Shown: positions 44,641-51,970 of the stretch, in pieces
Layout: every line of letters begins with the position of its first letter
Numbering within the stretch: the first letter of the stretch is position 1
Assembly: GCA_943789105.1 (NCBI GenBank)
Contig: CALSSW010000005.1
Coordinates: forward strand, 62,001 to 126,000
DNA length: 64,000 nucleotides
Origin: an uncultured Ulvibacter sp.
GTDB lineage: Bacteria > Bacteroidota > Bacteroidia > Flavobacteriales > Flavobacteriaceae
Direction of reading: 5' to 3'
Program-made: the position numbers and the translations under genes
The notes under the pieces: generated by a model
Told to the model about the DNA's origin: nothing
Database searches by the model: none
The model's input: only the letters and a program-made list of their open reading frames with translations

Positions 44641-45066
44641 GTGAAGGTTACTTTAGAGAGAAAAGACGAGGCATATTTATTTCAAGCAAAAGGGAGTTCT
44701 GGCGTGCCTATTATGATAGACAATACCTCCAAAGCAGGAGCTAAAGGTGCAAGTCCCATGGAGTTATTACTGATGGGTGTTGGGAGTTGCAGTGCCATTG
44801 ATGTGATATATATCCTAGAGAAACAAAAGCAAAAAATAGACTCGTATCAAATAGAGGTTACTGGTGCAAGAAAACAACTAAAACAAGCAAAGCCCTTTGA
44901 GCGCATTGATGTGCATATCATCATAGAGGCAGACATAGCTCCCAAAAAGGTTATAAAGGCAGCAGCGTTGAGTTTTGAGAAGTACTGTTCTGTGTCTATT
45001 ACATTTGAGAAGTCTATACAAATAGGGTACAGCATTACCCTTAATAATACTATTTTAACAATCTAA
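44641..45066 (+). CDS. OsmC/Ohr family protein
   Basis: A 141-residue protein read from GTG 44641. The family cysteines are C50 (LLMGVGSCSAIDVIYILEKQ) and C116 (SFEKYCSVSITFEKS), the redox pair that reduces organic hydroperoxides in Ohr/OsmC. The sequence fits the YhfA/OsmC-like branch more than Ohr. It diverges from metK and precedes a dehydratase gene by 20 bp on the same strand, so the two are probably co-transcribed. Confidence 0.88.
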   Translation: MKVTLERKDEAYLFQAKGSSGVPIMIDNTSKAGAKGASPMELLLMGVGSCSAIDVIYILEKQKQKIDSYQIEVTGARKQLKQAKPFERIDVHIIIEADIAPKKVIKAAALSFEKYCSVSITFEKSIQIGYSITLNNTILTI

Positions 45067-45086
45067 CCAAGCTAATTACTTCTGTA

Positions 45087-46028
45087 ATGATACCAAGCCA
45101 GAGAGATGTTCAACAAGCTTTTGATAGAGTTCGCCCACATGTACATCAAACCCCAGTTTTAACCTCTAGATTACTAGATGAGCTTAGTGGAGCATCTATT
45201 TTTTTTAAGTGCGAAAATTTTCAAAAAATGGGCGCCTTTAAAATGCGAGGCGCTATCAATGCTATTTTACAAATACCTCTAGCAGATCGGGCAAAAGGGG
45301 TGATTACCCATAGTTCTGGTAATTTTGCCCAGGCCGTTTCTTTGGCAGCAAAAAACCTAGGCATACCTGCATACATTGTAATGCCAAATAATGCGCCACA
45401 GGTTAAAAAAGATGCTGTTATAAGTTATGAAGGTATTATTTATGAGTCTGAGGTTACTATTGCAGCTCGAGAGGCAATGGCTAGTCACATACAAAAGAAA
45501 AGCGGTGCTACTTTTTTACACCCATCAAACCATATAGATGTAATTTTAGGGCAGGGCACTGCAGCCATAGAGCTACTAAAAGAGCAGCCATCACTACATA
45601 GTATCATTACACCCGTTGGGGGAGGCGGGCTGCTTGCCGGCAGCGCCTTGGCTGCCAAATATTACGGATCATACATGGACGTATACGCCGGAGAACCCTT
45701 TAACGCAGATGATGGGTATAGATCCCTGCAATCTGGAAAAATCGAGTATAACACCACTGTAAACACAATTGCAGATGGCTTAAGAACACATCTTGGAGAT
45801 AAAAATTTTCCTATTATCAAAACCTTAGTTACAGACATTATACGAGTAGAGGAGCAGGAAATAATTGCAGCCATGAAACTACTATGGGAGCGCCTTAAAA
45901 TTATTATAGAACCCTCTTGCGCTGTCCCTTTTGCAGCACTACTTAAAGACAAAAAAACATTTGCTGGTAAGAAGGTAGGTATTATTTTATCTGGCGGGAA
46001 TGTTGATTTAACAAATTTACCTTTTTAA
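45087..46028 (+). CDS. Threonine dehydratase / serine racemase-like PLP enzyme
   Basis: A 313-residue fold-type II PLP enzyme. FKCENFQKMGAFKMRGAINAI contains the Schiff-base lysine K52; THSSGNFAQAVSLAAKNLG is the SSGNxxQ substrate loop; TPVGGGGLLAGSAL is the phosphate cup; the C-terminal VGIILSGGNVDL is typical. There is no ACT regulatory domain, so it is the catabolic/racemase-like form rather than biosynthetic IlvA. Deamination of threonine or serine, or serine racemisation, are all possible. It sits between the OsmC and PagL-like genes on the same strand. Confidence 0.87.
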   Translation: MIPSQRDVQQAFDRVRPHVHQTPVLTSRLLDELSGASIFFKCENFQKMGAFKMRGAINAILQIPLADRAKGVITHSSGNFAQAVSLAAKNLGIPAYIVMPNNAPQVKKDAVISYEGIIYESEVTIAAREAMASHIQKKSGATFLHPSNHIDVILGQGTAAIELLKEQPSLHSIITPVGGGGLLAGSALAAKYYGSYMDVYAGEPFNADDGYRSLQSGKIEYNTTVNTIADGLRTHLGDKNFPIIKTLVTDIIRVEEQEIIAAMKLLWERLKIIIEPSCAVPFAALLKDKKTFAGKKVGIILSGGNVDLTNLPF

Positions 46029-46056
46029 AACCCCGCGGTTTCTTTTAATTTGCTGT

Positions 46057-47148
46057 GTGAAAAAACTACTAGTATGTTTTGCTGTTTTATGCGCCTTGGC
46101 AATGCAGGGCCAACAAAAGGAGTCTACATTTATAGATACCAACTATTTCTATGGTAGTATTTTAAGACACAATAAAGATATAGAGCACCTTATTAAAGGC
46201 CACCCAAAGGGATTTATCTTAGGATATAATATTAAAACTTTTGGGTCAGAGCGTTGGCAAGAGGCCTATAATTACCCAGATTTTGGGGTGTCTATGGTGT
46301 ATCAAAACCCTCAAAATGATGTCTTGGGCAACACCATAAGTATACATGGACACTATAATTTTTATTTTCTGAAAAGAAACCTGTTTTTGCGTATTGCTAC
46401 AGGTATTGCATACGCAGAAAACCCCTATGATATCGATACAAATCCAAATAATAATGCCTACGGTACTCACTTACTGGGGTCATCATATTTTATGCTTGGG
46501 TACAATAAATCAGCTATTTTCAAAGGTTTTGGGCTTAAGGCAGGCCTCTCTTTGATTCATTATTCAAACTCAAGTGTTAAATCTCCAAACTCAAGCGCCA
46601 ACACCTTTGCTGCCACCTTGGGTGTTACCTACCAAATAGATGCAGATACTCAACCTAGCTATACCACAACAGCCGCTTTTGATAAAGTAACACAACCCAT
46701 ACATTTTAATCTGGTGCTCCGTGGTGGTATTCAGGAAGGGCGAGTAATTGGTCTTGGTCAAAAACCATTTGTCGTTGTCTCTGGATATGCAGACAAAAGA
46801 CTTAGTTTTAAAAGCTCTATACAACTAGGGGTAGATGCTATTTTTGCTAAATTTTTAGAAACAGAAATTGCCTACAGTGCTGCTGCGTTTCCCCAAAATG
46901 GGGTTACCGGTGATGAAGACTACAAGAGAGTTGGTATTTTTGTAGGGTATGAGATGCATATAAATAAATTATCTATTATTGGCCAGGTTGGCTATTATGC
47001 CTATTACCCCTTTAAGTTTGAATCTCGCGTGTATTTAAGGCCTGGTTTAAAGTATTACATTTCCGAAAAAGTATTTGCAGTGGTTACCTTAAAATCTCAC
47101 TGGGCAAGTGCAGAAAATGTTGCATTTGGAGTTGGTTTTAGAATTTAA
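46057..47148 (+). CDS. Acyloxyacyl hydrolase / PagL-like lipid A deacylase family outer-membrane protein
   Basis: A 363-residue protein read from GTG 46057, with a signal peptide (VKKLLVCFAVLCALAMQGQ). The core LGYNIKTFGSERWQEAYNYPDFGVSMVYQN, LRIATGIAYAENPYD, and GLKAGLSLIHYSNSSVKSPN resembles the PagL family: HxSN-type (IHYSNSS) with the catalytic His-Ser. It is longer than Pseudomonas PagL (about 170), with a second beta-rich part ending VAFGVGFRI, a barrel-type C-terminus. It may remove or modify an acyl chain of lipid A. It overlaps the start region of the next gene (5 bp gap to its ATG). Confidence 0.8.
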   Translation: MKKLLVCFAVLCALAMQGQQKESTFIDTNYFYGSILRHNKDIEHLIKGHPKGFILGYNIKTFGSERWQEAYNYPDFGVSMVYQNPQNDVLGNTISIHGHYNFYFLKRNLFLRIATGIAYAENPYDIDTNPNNNAYGTHLLGSSYFMLGYNKSAIFKGFGLKAGLSLIHYSNSSVKSPNSSANTFAATLGVTYQIDADTQPSYTTTAAFDKVTQPIHFNLVLRGGIQEGRVIGLGQKPFVVVSGYADKRLSFKSSIQLGVDAIFAKFLETEIAYSAAAFPQNGVTGDEDYKRVGIFVGYEMHINKLSIIGQVGYYAYYPFKFESRVYLRPGLKYYISEKVFAVVTLKSHWASAENVAFGVGFRI

Positions 47149-47152
47149 AATA

Positions 47153-47935
47153 ATGAAAAAAATAATACTCTTAGCAATTAAAAAAACGACAGCGCTTGTG
47201 TTACTTGGGCTCTTGTGCTCTTGTAATTCTGACGCTATTGGTGATTGTTTTCAAGCCGCTGGAGATAGCGTTACAATGATAGTTGAGGTGCCTCCCTTTT
47301 CAAGAGTAAGATCAGAGGGAGAGGTTACATTGCTTATAAAGCAAGGTGATGTGCAGCAGGTTAGTCTTACCACTGCAGAGAATTTGCTTACAGATGTATC
47401 TGTATATGTTTTTGATGACACCTTGATTGTTAGAGATACAAATGCGTGTAATTTTGTGAGAGATTACGGGCTTACCGTAGTAACTATAACAACACCAAAT
47501 CTCACACACATTAGAAACTCCTCTAATTATGATATAACAAGCATAGGCACTTTAGCTTTTCCAGAATTAACATTAACTAGTAATACTGATAATGGTCCAG
47601 GGGGTATTGTGTCTTTAAAAAAAGCAGGTGATTTTTATCTAGATGTTATGTGTGATGTTTTTAATATAAGGGCCAATGGGCAAAGTGTTTTTTATATAAG
47701 CGGCGCTGCTAACTTGGCAAGGGTTGTTTTAAATGATGAAAACCCACGTTTTGAGGGTAGAGATTTCCTGGTAAATGAGTTTGATTTTTTTCACAGAAGC
47801 GCCAATAAAATGATTGTATACCCTATAGACAAACTCTCCGGACAACTGGTTAGCACTGGAGATGTAATTTGTGTAAGCCGCCCAGATATAGTTGAGGTAG
47901 AGACGCTTTTTACAGGTCAATTAATTTTTGAATAA
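47153..47935 (+). CDS. GIN-domain (DUF2807) lipoprotein
   Basis: A 260-residue lipoprotein. The start chosen is ATG 47153 (MKKIILLAIKKTTALVLLGLLCSCNSD), which gives a standard lipoprotein signal with lipobox LCSC; an upstream start would be inside the previous gene. The mature part follows the head-GIN/DUF2807 beta-helix pattern (VEVPPFSRVRSEGEVTLLIKQGDVQQVSL, VVTITTPNLTHIRNSSNYDI, ANGQSVFYISGAANLARVVL). This family is common in Bacteroidota and has been proposed to be adhesin-like. Function here is unknown. Confidence 0.85.
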   Translation: MKKIILLAIKKTTALVLLGLLCSCNSDAIGDCFQAAGDSVTMIVEVPPFSRVRSEGEVTLLIKQGDVQQVSLTTAENLLTDVSVYVFDDTLIVRDTNACNFVRDYGLTVVTITTPNLTHIRNSSNYDITSIGTLAFPELTLTSNTDNGPGGIVSLKKAGDFYLDVMCDVFNIRANGQSVFYISGAANLARVVLNDENPRFEGRDFLVNEFDFFHRSANKMIVYPIDKLSGQLVSTGDVICVSRPDIVEVETLFTGQLIFE

Positions 47936-48272
47936 ATTGACCAAATCAAACCTCAATGATTTGTTGTTTGTTTTTAGAGAGAATTTCAAAAGCAGTATCA
48001 GGCACAATATAGCCTGAGTGAAAGATGATAACTTAGATGCTGTTAACCTTCACTTAGTGCATGGTATGTTGGAAGCGTAGAATTGCTAATAGTTTCATAA
48101 ATAATTTTTAAACCCTACTAGAATAGCTACTTTTGTTAACCGTAATATAAATAGTAATACGCTTTTGCCAAAGGGTGCTGGTCTGCATTACAAAATTTCA
48201 ATTAAAGTTGGATTATTGTATTTTAATACCCTCAAAAGGCCTCAATAGAGGCTCTTTTTTTTGATTTAATCT
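47936..48272. other. Noncoding region before the DAHP synthase gene
   Basis: These 337 bases have no long ORF, tRNA or repeat. At the 3' end (48238-48262) is a terminator-like hairpin 10 bases before the start codon of the next gene. A 16-codon ORF (48061-48111, MVCWKRRIANSFINNF) is visible but is only mildly rich in aromatic residues. An alternative pairing exists: GCC-GGGT (48167-48169, 48173-48176) with ACCC-GGC (48228-48231, 48238-48240), which would block the hairpin's 5' arm. Confidence 0.5.
48238..48262 (+). terminator. Terminator-like hairpin in the leader of the DAHP synthase gene (candidate attenuator)
   Basis: GCCTC, loop AATA, GAGGC, plus one G-U pair and a run of eight T. Its T run ends 10 bases before ATG 48273, so no promoter can lie between them and any transcript of the gene must read through it. 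That is the geometry of a leader attenuator. Confidence 0.6.
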
Positions 48273-49358
48273 ATGAAAAATAATAAAGAATTAGGTGCTT
48301 GGTTAAAAAACATGGGGCTTTCCCACCCATTGCTAATTGCAGGGCCTTGCAGCGCAGAAACACAAGAGCAGGTTTTAGAAATTGCACATCAATTAAAAGA
48401 CACAGACACTACCGTGCTAAGGGCTGGTATTTGGAAACCAAGAACACGTCCAGGTAATTTTGAAGGCGTTGGCCAAGTAGGTCTTAAATGGCTGCAAAAA
48501 GCTAAACAAGAGACAGGTTTACTTACAACAACAGAAGTGGCCAATGCCGCCCATGTTGATTTAGCGCTAAAGCATGATATTGATATTTTGTGGGTCGGAG
48601 CTCGCACCACAGTGTCTCCATTTATGGTTCAAGAAATTGCAGAAGCCTTAAAGGGTACAGGTAAAACCGTACTGGTAAAAAACCCTGTAAATCCAGATTT
48701 AGCTTTATGGCTTGGGGCTGTAGAGCGTTTTTATAAGGTTGGGTTAAAAAATTTGGCGGCAGTACACCGAGGATTTTCTTCCTACGAAAAGCAGACCTAC
48801 CGTAACAATCCAGAGTGGCAAATACCTATTGATTTACAAAATGAATTTCCAGACCTTCCGCTTATTCTTGACCCCTCTCATATCGCAGGAAAAAGAGATG
48901 TTATTTTTGATTTATGCCAAACAGCCTTAAATCTTAACTATGACGGTATTATGCTAGAAACCCACCATGACCCAGACAATGCCTGGAGTGACGCACACCA
49001 GCAAATAACACCAGGGGCTTTAAGGCAAATGACCAAAGATTTGCGGATACCTGTTCAGCAAACAGATGCTATAGAGTATAAAAACAAACTCAATACACTA
49101 CGAACCAAAATAGATGTTTTAGATCACCAGCTTGTTAATACCCTTGGCAAGCGTATGGGAATTGCCGATCAAATTGGAGTTTTAAAAAAATCAAACAATG
49201 TTGCTATTTTGCAAACAAAACGATGGAATGATATTTTAAACAAAATGATTCTGGAAGGAGAAGAAAATAAGCTAAGTGAAGCCTTTATTTTAAAAATCTA
49301 TAAAGCAATTCATCAAGAGTCTATCAATCACCAAAATAAGGTCATCACCAAAAAGTAA
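48273..49358 (+). CDS. Bifunctional 3-deoxy-7-phosphoheptulonate synthase / chorismate mutase (type II)
   Basis: A 361-residue fusion. Residues 1-265 or so are a class I DAHP synthase of the KdsA-like (I-beta) kind: LLIAGPCSAETQEQVLEIA, LRAGIWKPRTRPGNFEG, LLTTTEVANAAHVDLAL, LVKNPVNPDLALWLGAVER, LILDPSHIAGKRD and the metal-site ETHHDPDNAWSDAHQQI. Residues about 275-350 are an AroQ-type chorismate mutase (LRTKIDVLDHQLVNTLGKRMGIADQIGVLKK). It commits carbon to aromatic amino acids and shunts chorismate toward prephenate; the mutase domain also allows prephenate feedback in related enzymes. The tyrA and pheA genes often found beside it are absent here. Confidence 0.93.
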   Translation: MKNNKELGAWLKNMGLSHPLLIAGPCSAETQEQVLEIAHQLKDTDTTVLRAGIWKPRTRPGNFEGVGQVGLKWLQKAKQETGLLTTTEVANAAHVDLALKHDIDILWVGARTTVSPFMVQEIAEALKGTGKTVLVKNPVNPDLALWLGAVERFYKVGLKNLAAVHRGFSSYEKQTYRNNPEWQIPIDLQNEFPDLPLILDPSHIAGKRDVIFDLCQTALNLNYDGIMLETHHDPDNAWSDAHQQITPGALRQMTKDLRIPVQQTDAIEYKNKLNTLRTKIDVLDHQLVNTLGKRMGIADQIGVLKKSNNVAILQTKRWNDILNKMILEGEENKLSEAFILKIYKAIHQESINHQNKVITKK

Positions 49359-49363
49359 AAAAA

Positions 49364-49401
49364 TAAAAAAAGCCTGTGTTTAAAACACAGGCTTTTTTTT
49401 A
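49364..49401. terminator. Bidirectional intrinsic terminator
   Basis: AGCCTGTGTTT and AAACACAGGCT form a near-perfect helix with A and T runs on both sides. It separates the DAHP synthase from the converging minus-strand gene and can serve both. Confidence 0.9.
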
Positions 49402-49416
49402 CTTAACAGCATTGCT

Positions 49417-49869
49417 TTATTTTGCTTTTCTAAAAATATAGCGGGTTATGTATATACCTTTTCCATCATCTTTTCCTGCGTCACTCTCAATACCACTGTT
49501 TACAAAGGCTAATTCCCAACCTTCTTCTGCCATGGTGTTAATTTTAGAAGTTACAAGCGCATCATTTGTTGCAATGTTCTGAAATCGAATTCCTCCAATG
49601 TTAAAGAAGTTTAATAGTTTGGTTTCATCATACCCCTTTACACGAATTTCTCCGCGATCGGTTTTGTTTCTTTTGTCCTTTTCTCCAGTTTTAGTTGAGG
49701 TTGCTACTTTGTAGTCTCTCGTTTCATTTGCTGAGATCATACGAGACCTACCCAATCCATTAGGGATAATAGACTCTATTACTGTTACTGTTTGATATTG
49801 GTAGACTTGGGCGTTTATATCAAAAGAAAATAAAGCCACAAGTGCTACTACTAAAATAAGTTTTTTCAT
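49417..49869 (-). CDS. Secreted protein of unknown function
   Basis: A 150-residue protein starting at ATG 49869 (MKKLILVVALVALFSFDINAQ, signal peptide); the open frame extends 17 codons upstream without a signal-like N-terminus. The mature part has VYQYQTVTVIESIIPNGLGRSRM, a charged, Lys/Arg-rich middle (TGEKDKRNKTDRGEIRVKG) and the segment INTMAEEGWELAFVNSG, a motif that recurs in small DUF4177-like proteins. No function is known to me. It converges with the DAHP synthase gene and diverges from rsgA. Confidence 0.7.
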   Translation of the reverse strand: MKKLILVVALVALFSFDINAQVYQYQTVTVIESIIPNGLGRSRMISANETRDYKVATSTKTGEKDKRNKTDRGEIRVKGYDETKLLNFFNIGGIRFQNIATNDALVTSKINTMAEEGWELAFVNSGIESDAGKDDGKGIYITRYIFRKAK

Positions 49870-49949
49870 GGTTGTTTTAATTAAATTAATTTTAGCAAAT
49901 CTATATAAAATGTATGCCATCCCATTAAAATTTCAGAGTTTTGTAATTA

Positions 49950-50903
49950 ATGAATGGAGTTGTCTATAAATCTACAGGGAGTTGGTATACCGTTAAGGCT
50001 GCTGACGGAGTTTTCTATGAATGTAAAATAAAAGGAAAGTTCAGGATTGAAGGTATAAAAAGTACTAACCCAATAGCTGCAGGAGATCATGTAGTATTTG
50101 AAGTAGAAACTAAAGGTGATGAAACTCTTGGTATTATCAATAAAATTCAACCTCGAGAGAATTATATTATACGTAAATCTGTAAACCTATCTAAGCAAAC
50201 GCATATAATTGCAGCTAATGTAGATGTTGCTTTTTTGCTGGTAACCCTAAACAACCCGCCTACATTTACACCTTTTATAGATCGTTTTTTGGTAACGGCA
50301 GAAGCCTATTACATAAAAGCAGTGCTACTTTTTAATAAAATTGACACCTACAACGAGGAACAAACTCTTGAGATAAAATACCTAGCAGCTCTATACAGAT
50401 CTATTGGGTATGAGTGTCTTGATATTTCAGCCAAAACAGGCAAAAACATAGATAAGGTAAAACAAATGATGCAAGGTAAAGTGTCAATGTTTTCTGGACA
50501 TAGTGGGGTAGGAAAATCTACCTTAGTAAATGCTTTAGAGCCAACACTAGAACTAAAAACAAAGCAAATTTCTACCCAACACATGCAAGGGCAGCATACC
50601 ACTACCTTTGCAGAAATGTACGACCTCTCCTTTGGGGCGCAAATTATAGACACTCCCGGGATTAAAGGATTTGGAGTTGTTGAGGTAGAAAAACAAGAGC
50701 TGGGTAATTATTTTCCTGAGTTCTTTGAACTTAAAGATCAGTGCAAATTCAACAACTGCTTGCATAAACAGGAGCCTAAGTGCGCCATAAAGGACGCCTT
50801 AGACAACGATACACTATCATGGTCTCGCTATAAGAGTTATTTGCAAATTTTAGAGGGGGAACAAGAACATTTCAGAAAAGATATTTATAATAAAAAAGAA
50901 TAA
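49950..50903 (+). CDS. rsgA: Ribosome small subunit-dependent GTPase A
   Basis: A 317-residue circularly permuted GTPase that checks maturation of the 30S subunit. An N-terminal OB fold (GVVYKSTGSWYTVKAADGVFYECKIKGKFR) is followed by the permuted G domain in the order G4 (LLFNKIDTY), G5, G1 (SGHSGVGKSTLVNAL), G2 and G3 (IIDTPGIKGFG), then a C-terminal zinc motif CKFNNCLHKQEPKC. All are intact. It starts a plus-strand series with dtd, a MazG-like gene, a small membrane protein and aroA. Confidence 0.96.
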   Translation: MNGVVYKSTGSWYTVKAADGVFYECKIKGKFRIEGIKSTNPIAAGDHVVFEVETKGDETLGIINKIQPRENYIIRKSVNLSKQTHIIAANVDVAFLLVTLNNPPTFTPFIDRFLVTAEAYYIKAVLLFNKIDTYNEEQTLEIKYLAALYRSIGYECLDISAKTGKNIDKVKQMMQGKVSMFSGHSGVGKSTLVNALEPTLELKTKQISTQHMQGQHTTTFAEMYDLSFGAQIIDTPGIKGFGVVEVEKQELGNYFPEFFELKDQCKFNNCLHKQEPKCAIKDALDNDTLSWSRYKSYLQILEGEQEHFRKDIYNKKE

Positions 50904-50952
50904 TTAGAGCAGCACTCACATTGCCTGAGAGCTCTTACTATTACATTTGTGT

Positions 50953-51405
50953 ATGAGAGTAGTGATACAAAGAGTGAAAGAAGCCTCGGTTAGTGTTCAA
51001 GGGGTTAAAATTTCAGAAATACAAAAAGGTTTGCTTATTTTAGTGGGCGTTGAAACTCAAGATACCCAGCAAGATATAGATTGGTTGGTGGCAAAAGTGG
51101 CCAAGCTTCGTATTTTTGAAGATCTAGATGGAGCCATGAATGTATCGCTTCAAGATATAGACGCAGATGTTATTGTGGTAAGCCAATTTACACTTCATGC
51201 CAGCACTAAAAAAGGCAATCGCCCCTCTTTTATAAAGGCTGCCAAGCCAGAGGTTGCAATACCATTATACCAGGGGTTTGTAGATAGTTTAGAAAAGGAG
51301 CTCGACAAGAAAATACAAACAGGACAATTTGGAGCTATGATGGAGGTAGCCCTTATAAATGATGGTCCTGTAACAATCACAATAGATTCAAAAAATAAAG
51401 AGTAA
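50953..51405 (+). CDS. dtd: D-aminoacyl-tRNA deacylase
   Basis: A 150-residue enzyme that removes D-amino acids from tRNA. The start is ATG 50953 (MRVVIQRVKEASVSV); the frame also has a TTG two codons earlier. The signatures SQFTLHAS (about 78-85) and NDGPVTI near the C-terminus form the cross-subunit active site with the Gly-cisPro motif in the family; here the second motif reads NDGPVTI, as in normal Dtd. It overlaps the next gene by 1 bp (TAATG), so translation is coupled. Confidence 0.96.
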   Translation: MRVVIQRVKEASVSVQGVKISEIQKGLLILVGVETQDTQQDIDWLVAKVAKLRIFEDLDGAMNVSLQDIDADVIVVSQFTLHASTKKGNRPSFIKAAKPEVAIPLYQGFVDSLEKELDKKIQTGQFGAMMEVALINDGPVTITIDSKNKE

Positions 51406-51731
51406 TGGATATTAAAAACGCACAAAAAGAAGTTGACACCTGGATTAAAACCCATGGAGTTCGTTATTTTAATGAACTTACAAACATGGCACAACTCACA
51501 GAGGAAGTAGGAGAGGTAGCCCGCATAATTGCCCGTCGCTATGGAGAACAAAGTGAGAAAGAAAGTGATACAAAAAAAGATCTTGGAGAAGAACTAGCAG
51601 ATGTTATGTTTGTAGTTTTGTGCCTTGCCAACCAGACAGGCGTAGATTTACAAGATGCCTTTGATAAAAAATTGGATATTAAAACCAAGCGTGATCATGA
51701 CAGGCATCACAACAATGAAAAACTACACTAA
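51405..51731 (+). CDS. MazG-like nucleotide pyrophosphohydrolase
   Basis: A 108-residue single-domain all-alpha NTP pyrophosphatase. The metal-binding acidic motif is LTEEVGEVARIIARRYGEQ (EExxE) followed by DLGEELADVMFVVLCLANQTG (ExxD), the pattern of MazG/dUTPase-like house-cleaning enzymes. It starts inside the TAATG of dtd and ends in a 1-bp overlap with the next start, so it is part of the rsgA-dtd-aroA operon. Its substrate nucleotide is not known. Confidence 0.9.
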   Translation: MDIKNAQKEVDTWIKTHGVRYFNELTNMAQLTEEVGEVARIIARRYGEQSEKESDTKKDLGEELADVMFVVLCLANQTGVDLQDAFDKKLDIKTKRDHDRHHNNEKLH

Positions 51732-51970
51732 TGTTTAAAAAAGTTACAAGCCATAAAGGGTTTTGGAAATCTGTGGCAACACTTACATTGGCCTTTGCTG
51801 TTGTGTTCTTTTTTATACAATGGGTTATTGTTGGCTTTAGTGCAGGGTTTTTAAATGTGAGTTTAAGAACGGTTGTTGCACTACTACTAGGTGGTTTTGT
51901 CTATGGTTTTTCAATGACCTACGGAAAGTTTTGGGGAAAATTAAAAGAGAAAGCCACTAAAAATAAATGA
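51731..51970 (+). CDS. Small two-helix membrane protein, function unknown
   Basis: A 79-residue protein with two predicted membrane helices (about 16-33, TLAFAVVFFFIQWVIVGF, and 44-60, VVALLLGGFVYGFSMTYG) and charged ends (MFKKVTSHKGFWK; KLKEKATKNK). No recognised motif. It overlaps the MazG-like gene by 1 bp and aroA by 4 bp (ATGA), so translation is coupled on both sides. I cannot assign a function. Confidence 0.75.
   Translation: MFKKVTSHKGFWKSVATLTLAFAVVFFFIQWVIVGFSAGFLNVSLRTVVALLLGGFVYGFSMTYGKFWGKLKEKATKNK

Noticed and set aside
48061-48111. Leader peptide MVCWKRRIANSFINNF before the DAHP synthase gene
   Set aside because: Only one Trp and two Phe, not clustered, and 125 bases from the terminator hairpin, so classical ribosome-coupled attenuation is not supported; kept only as a note.
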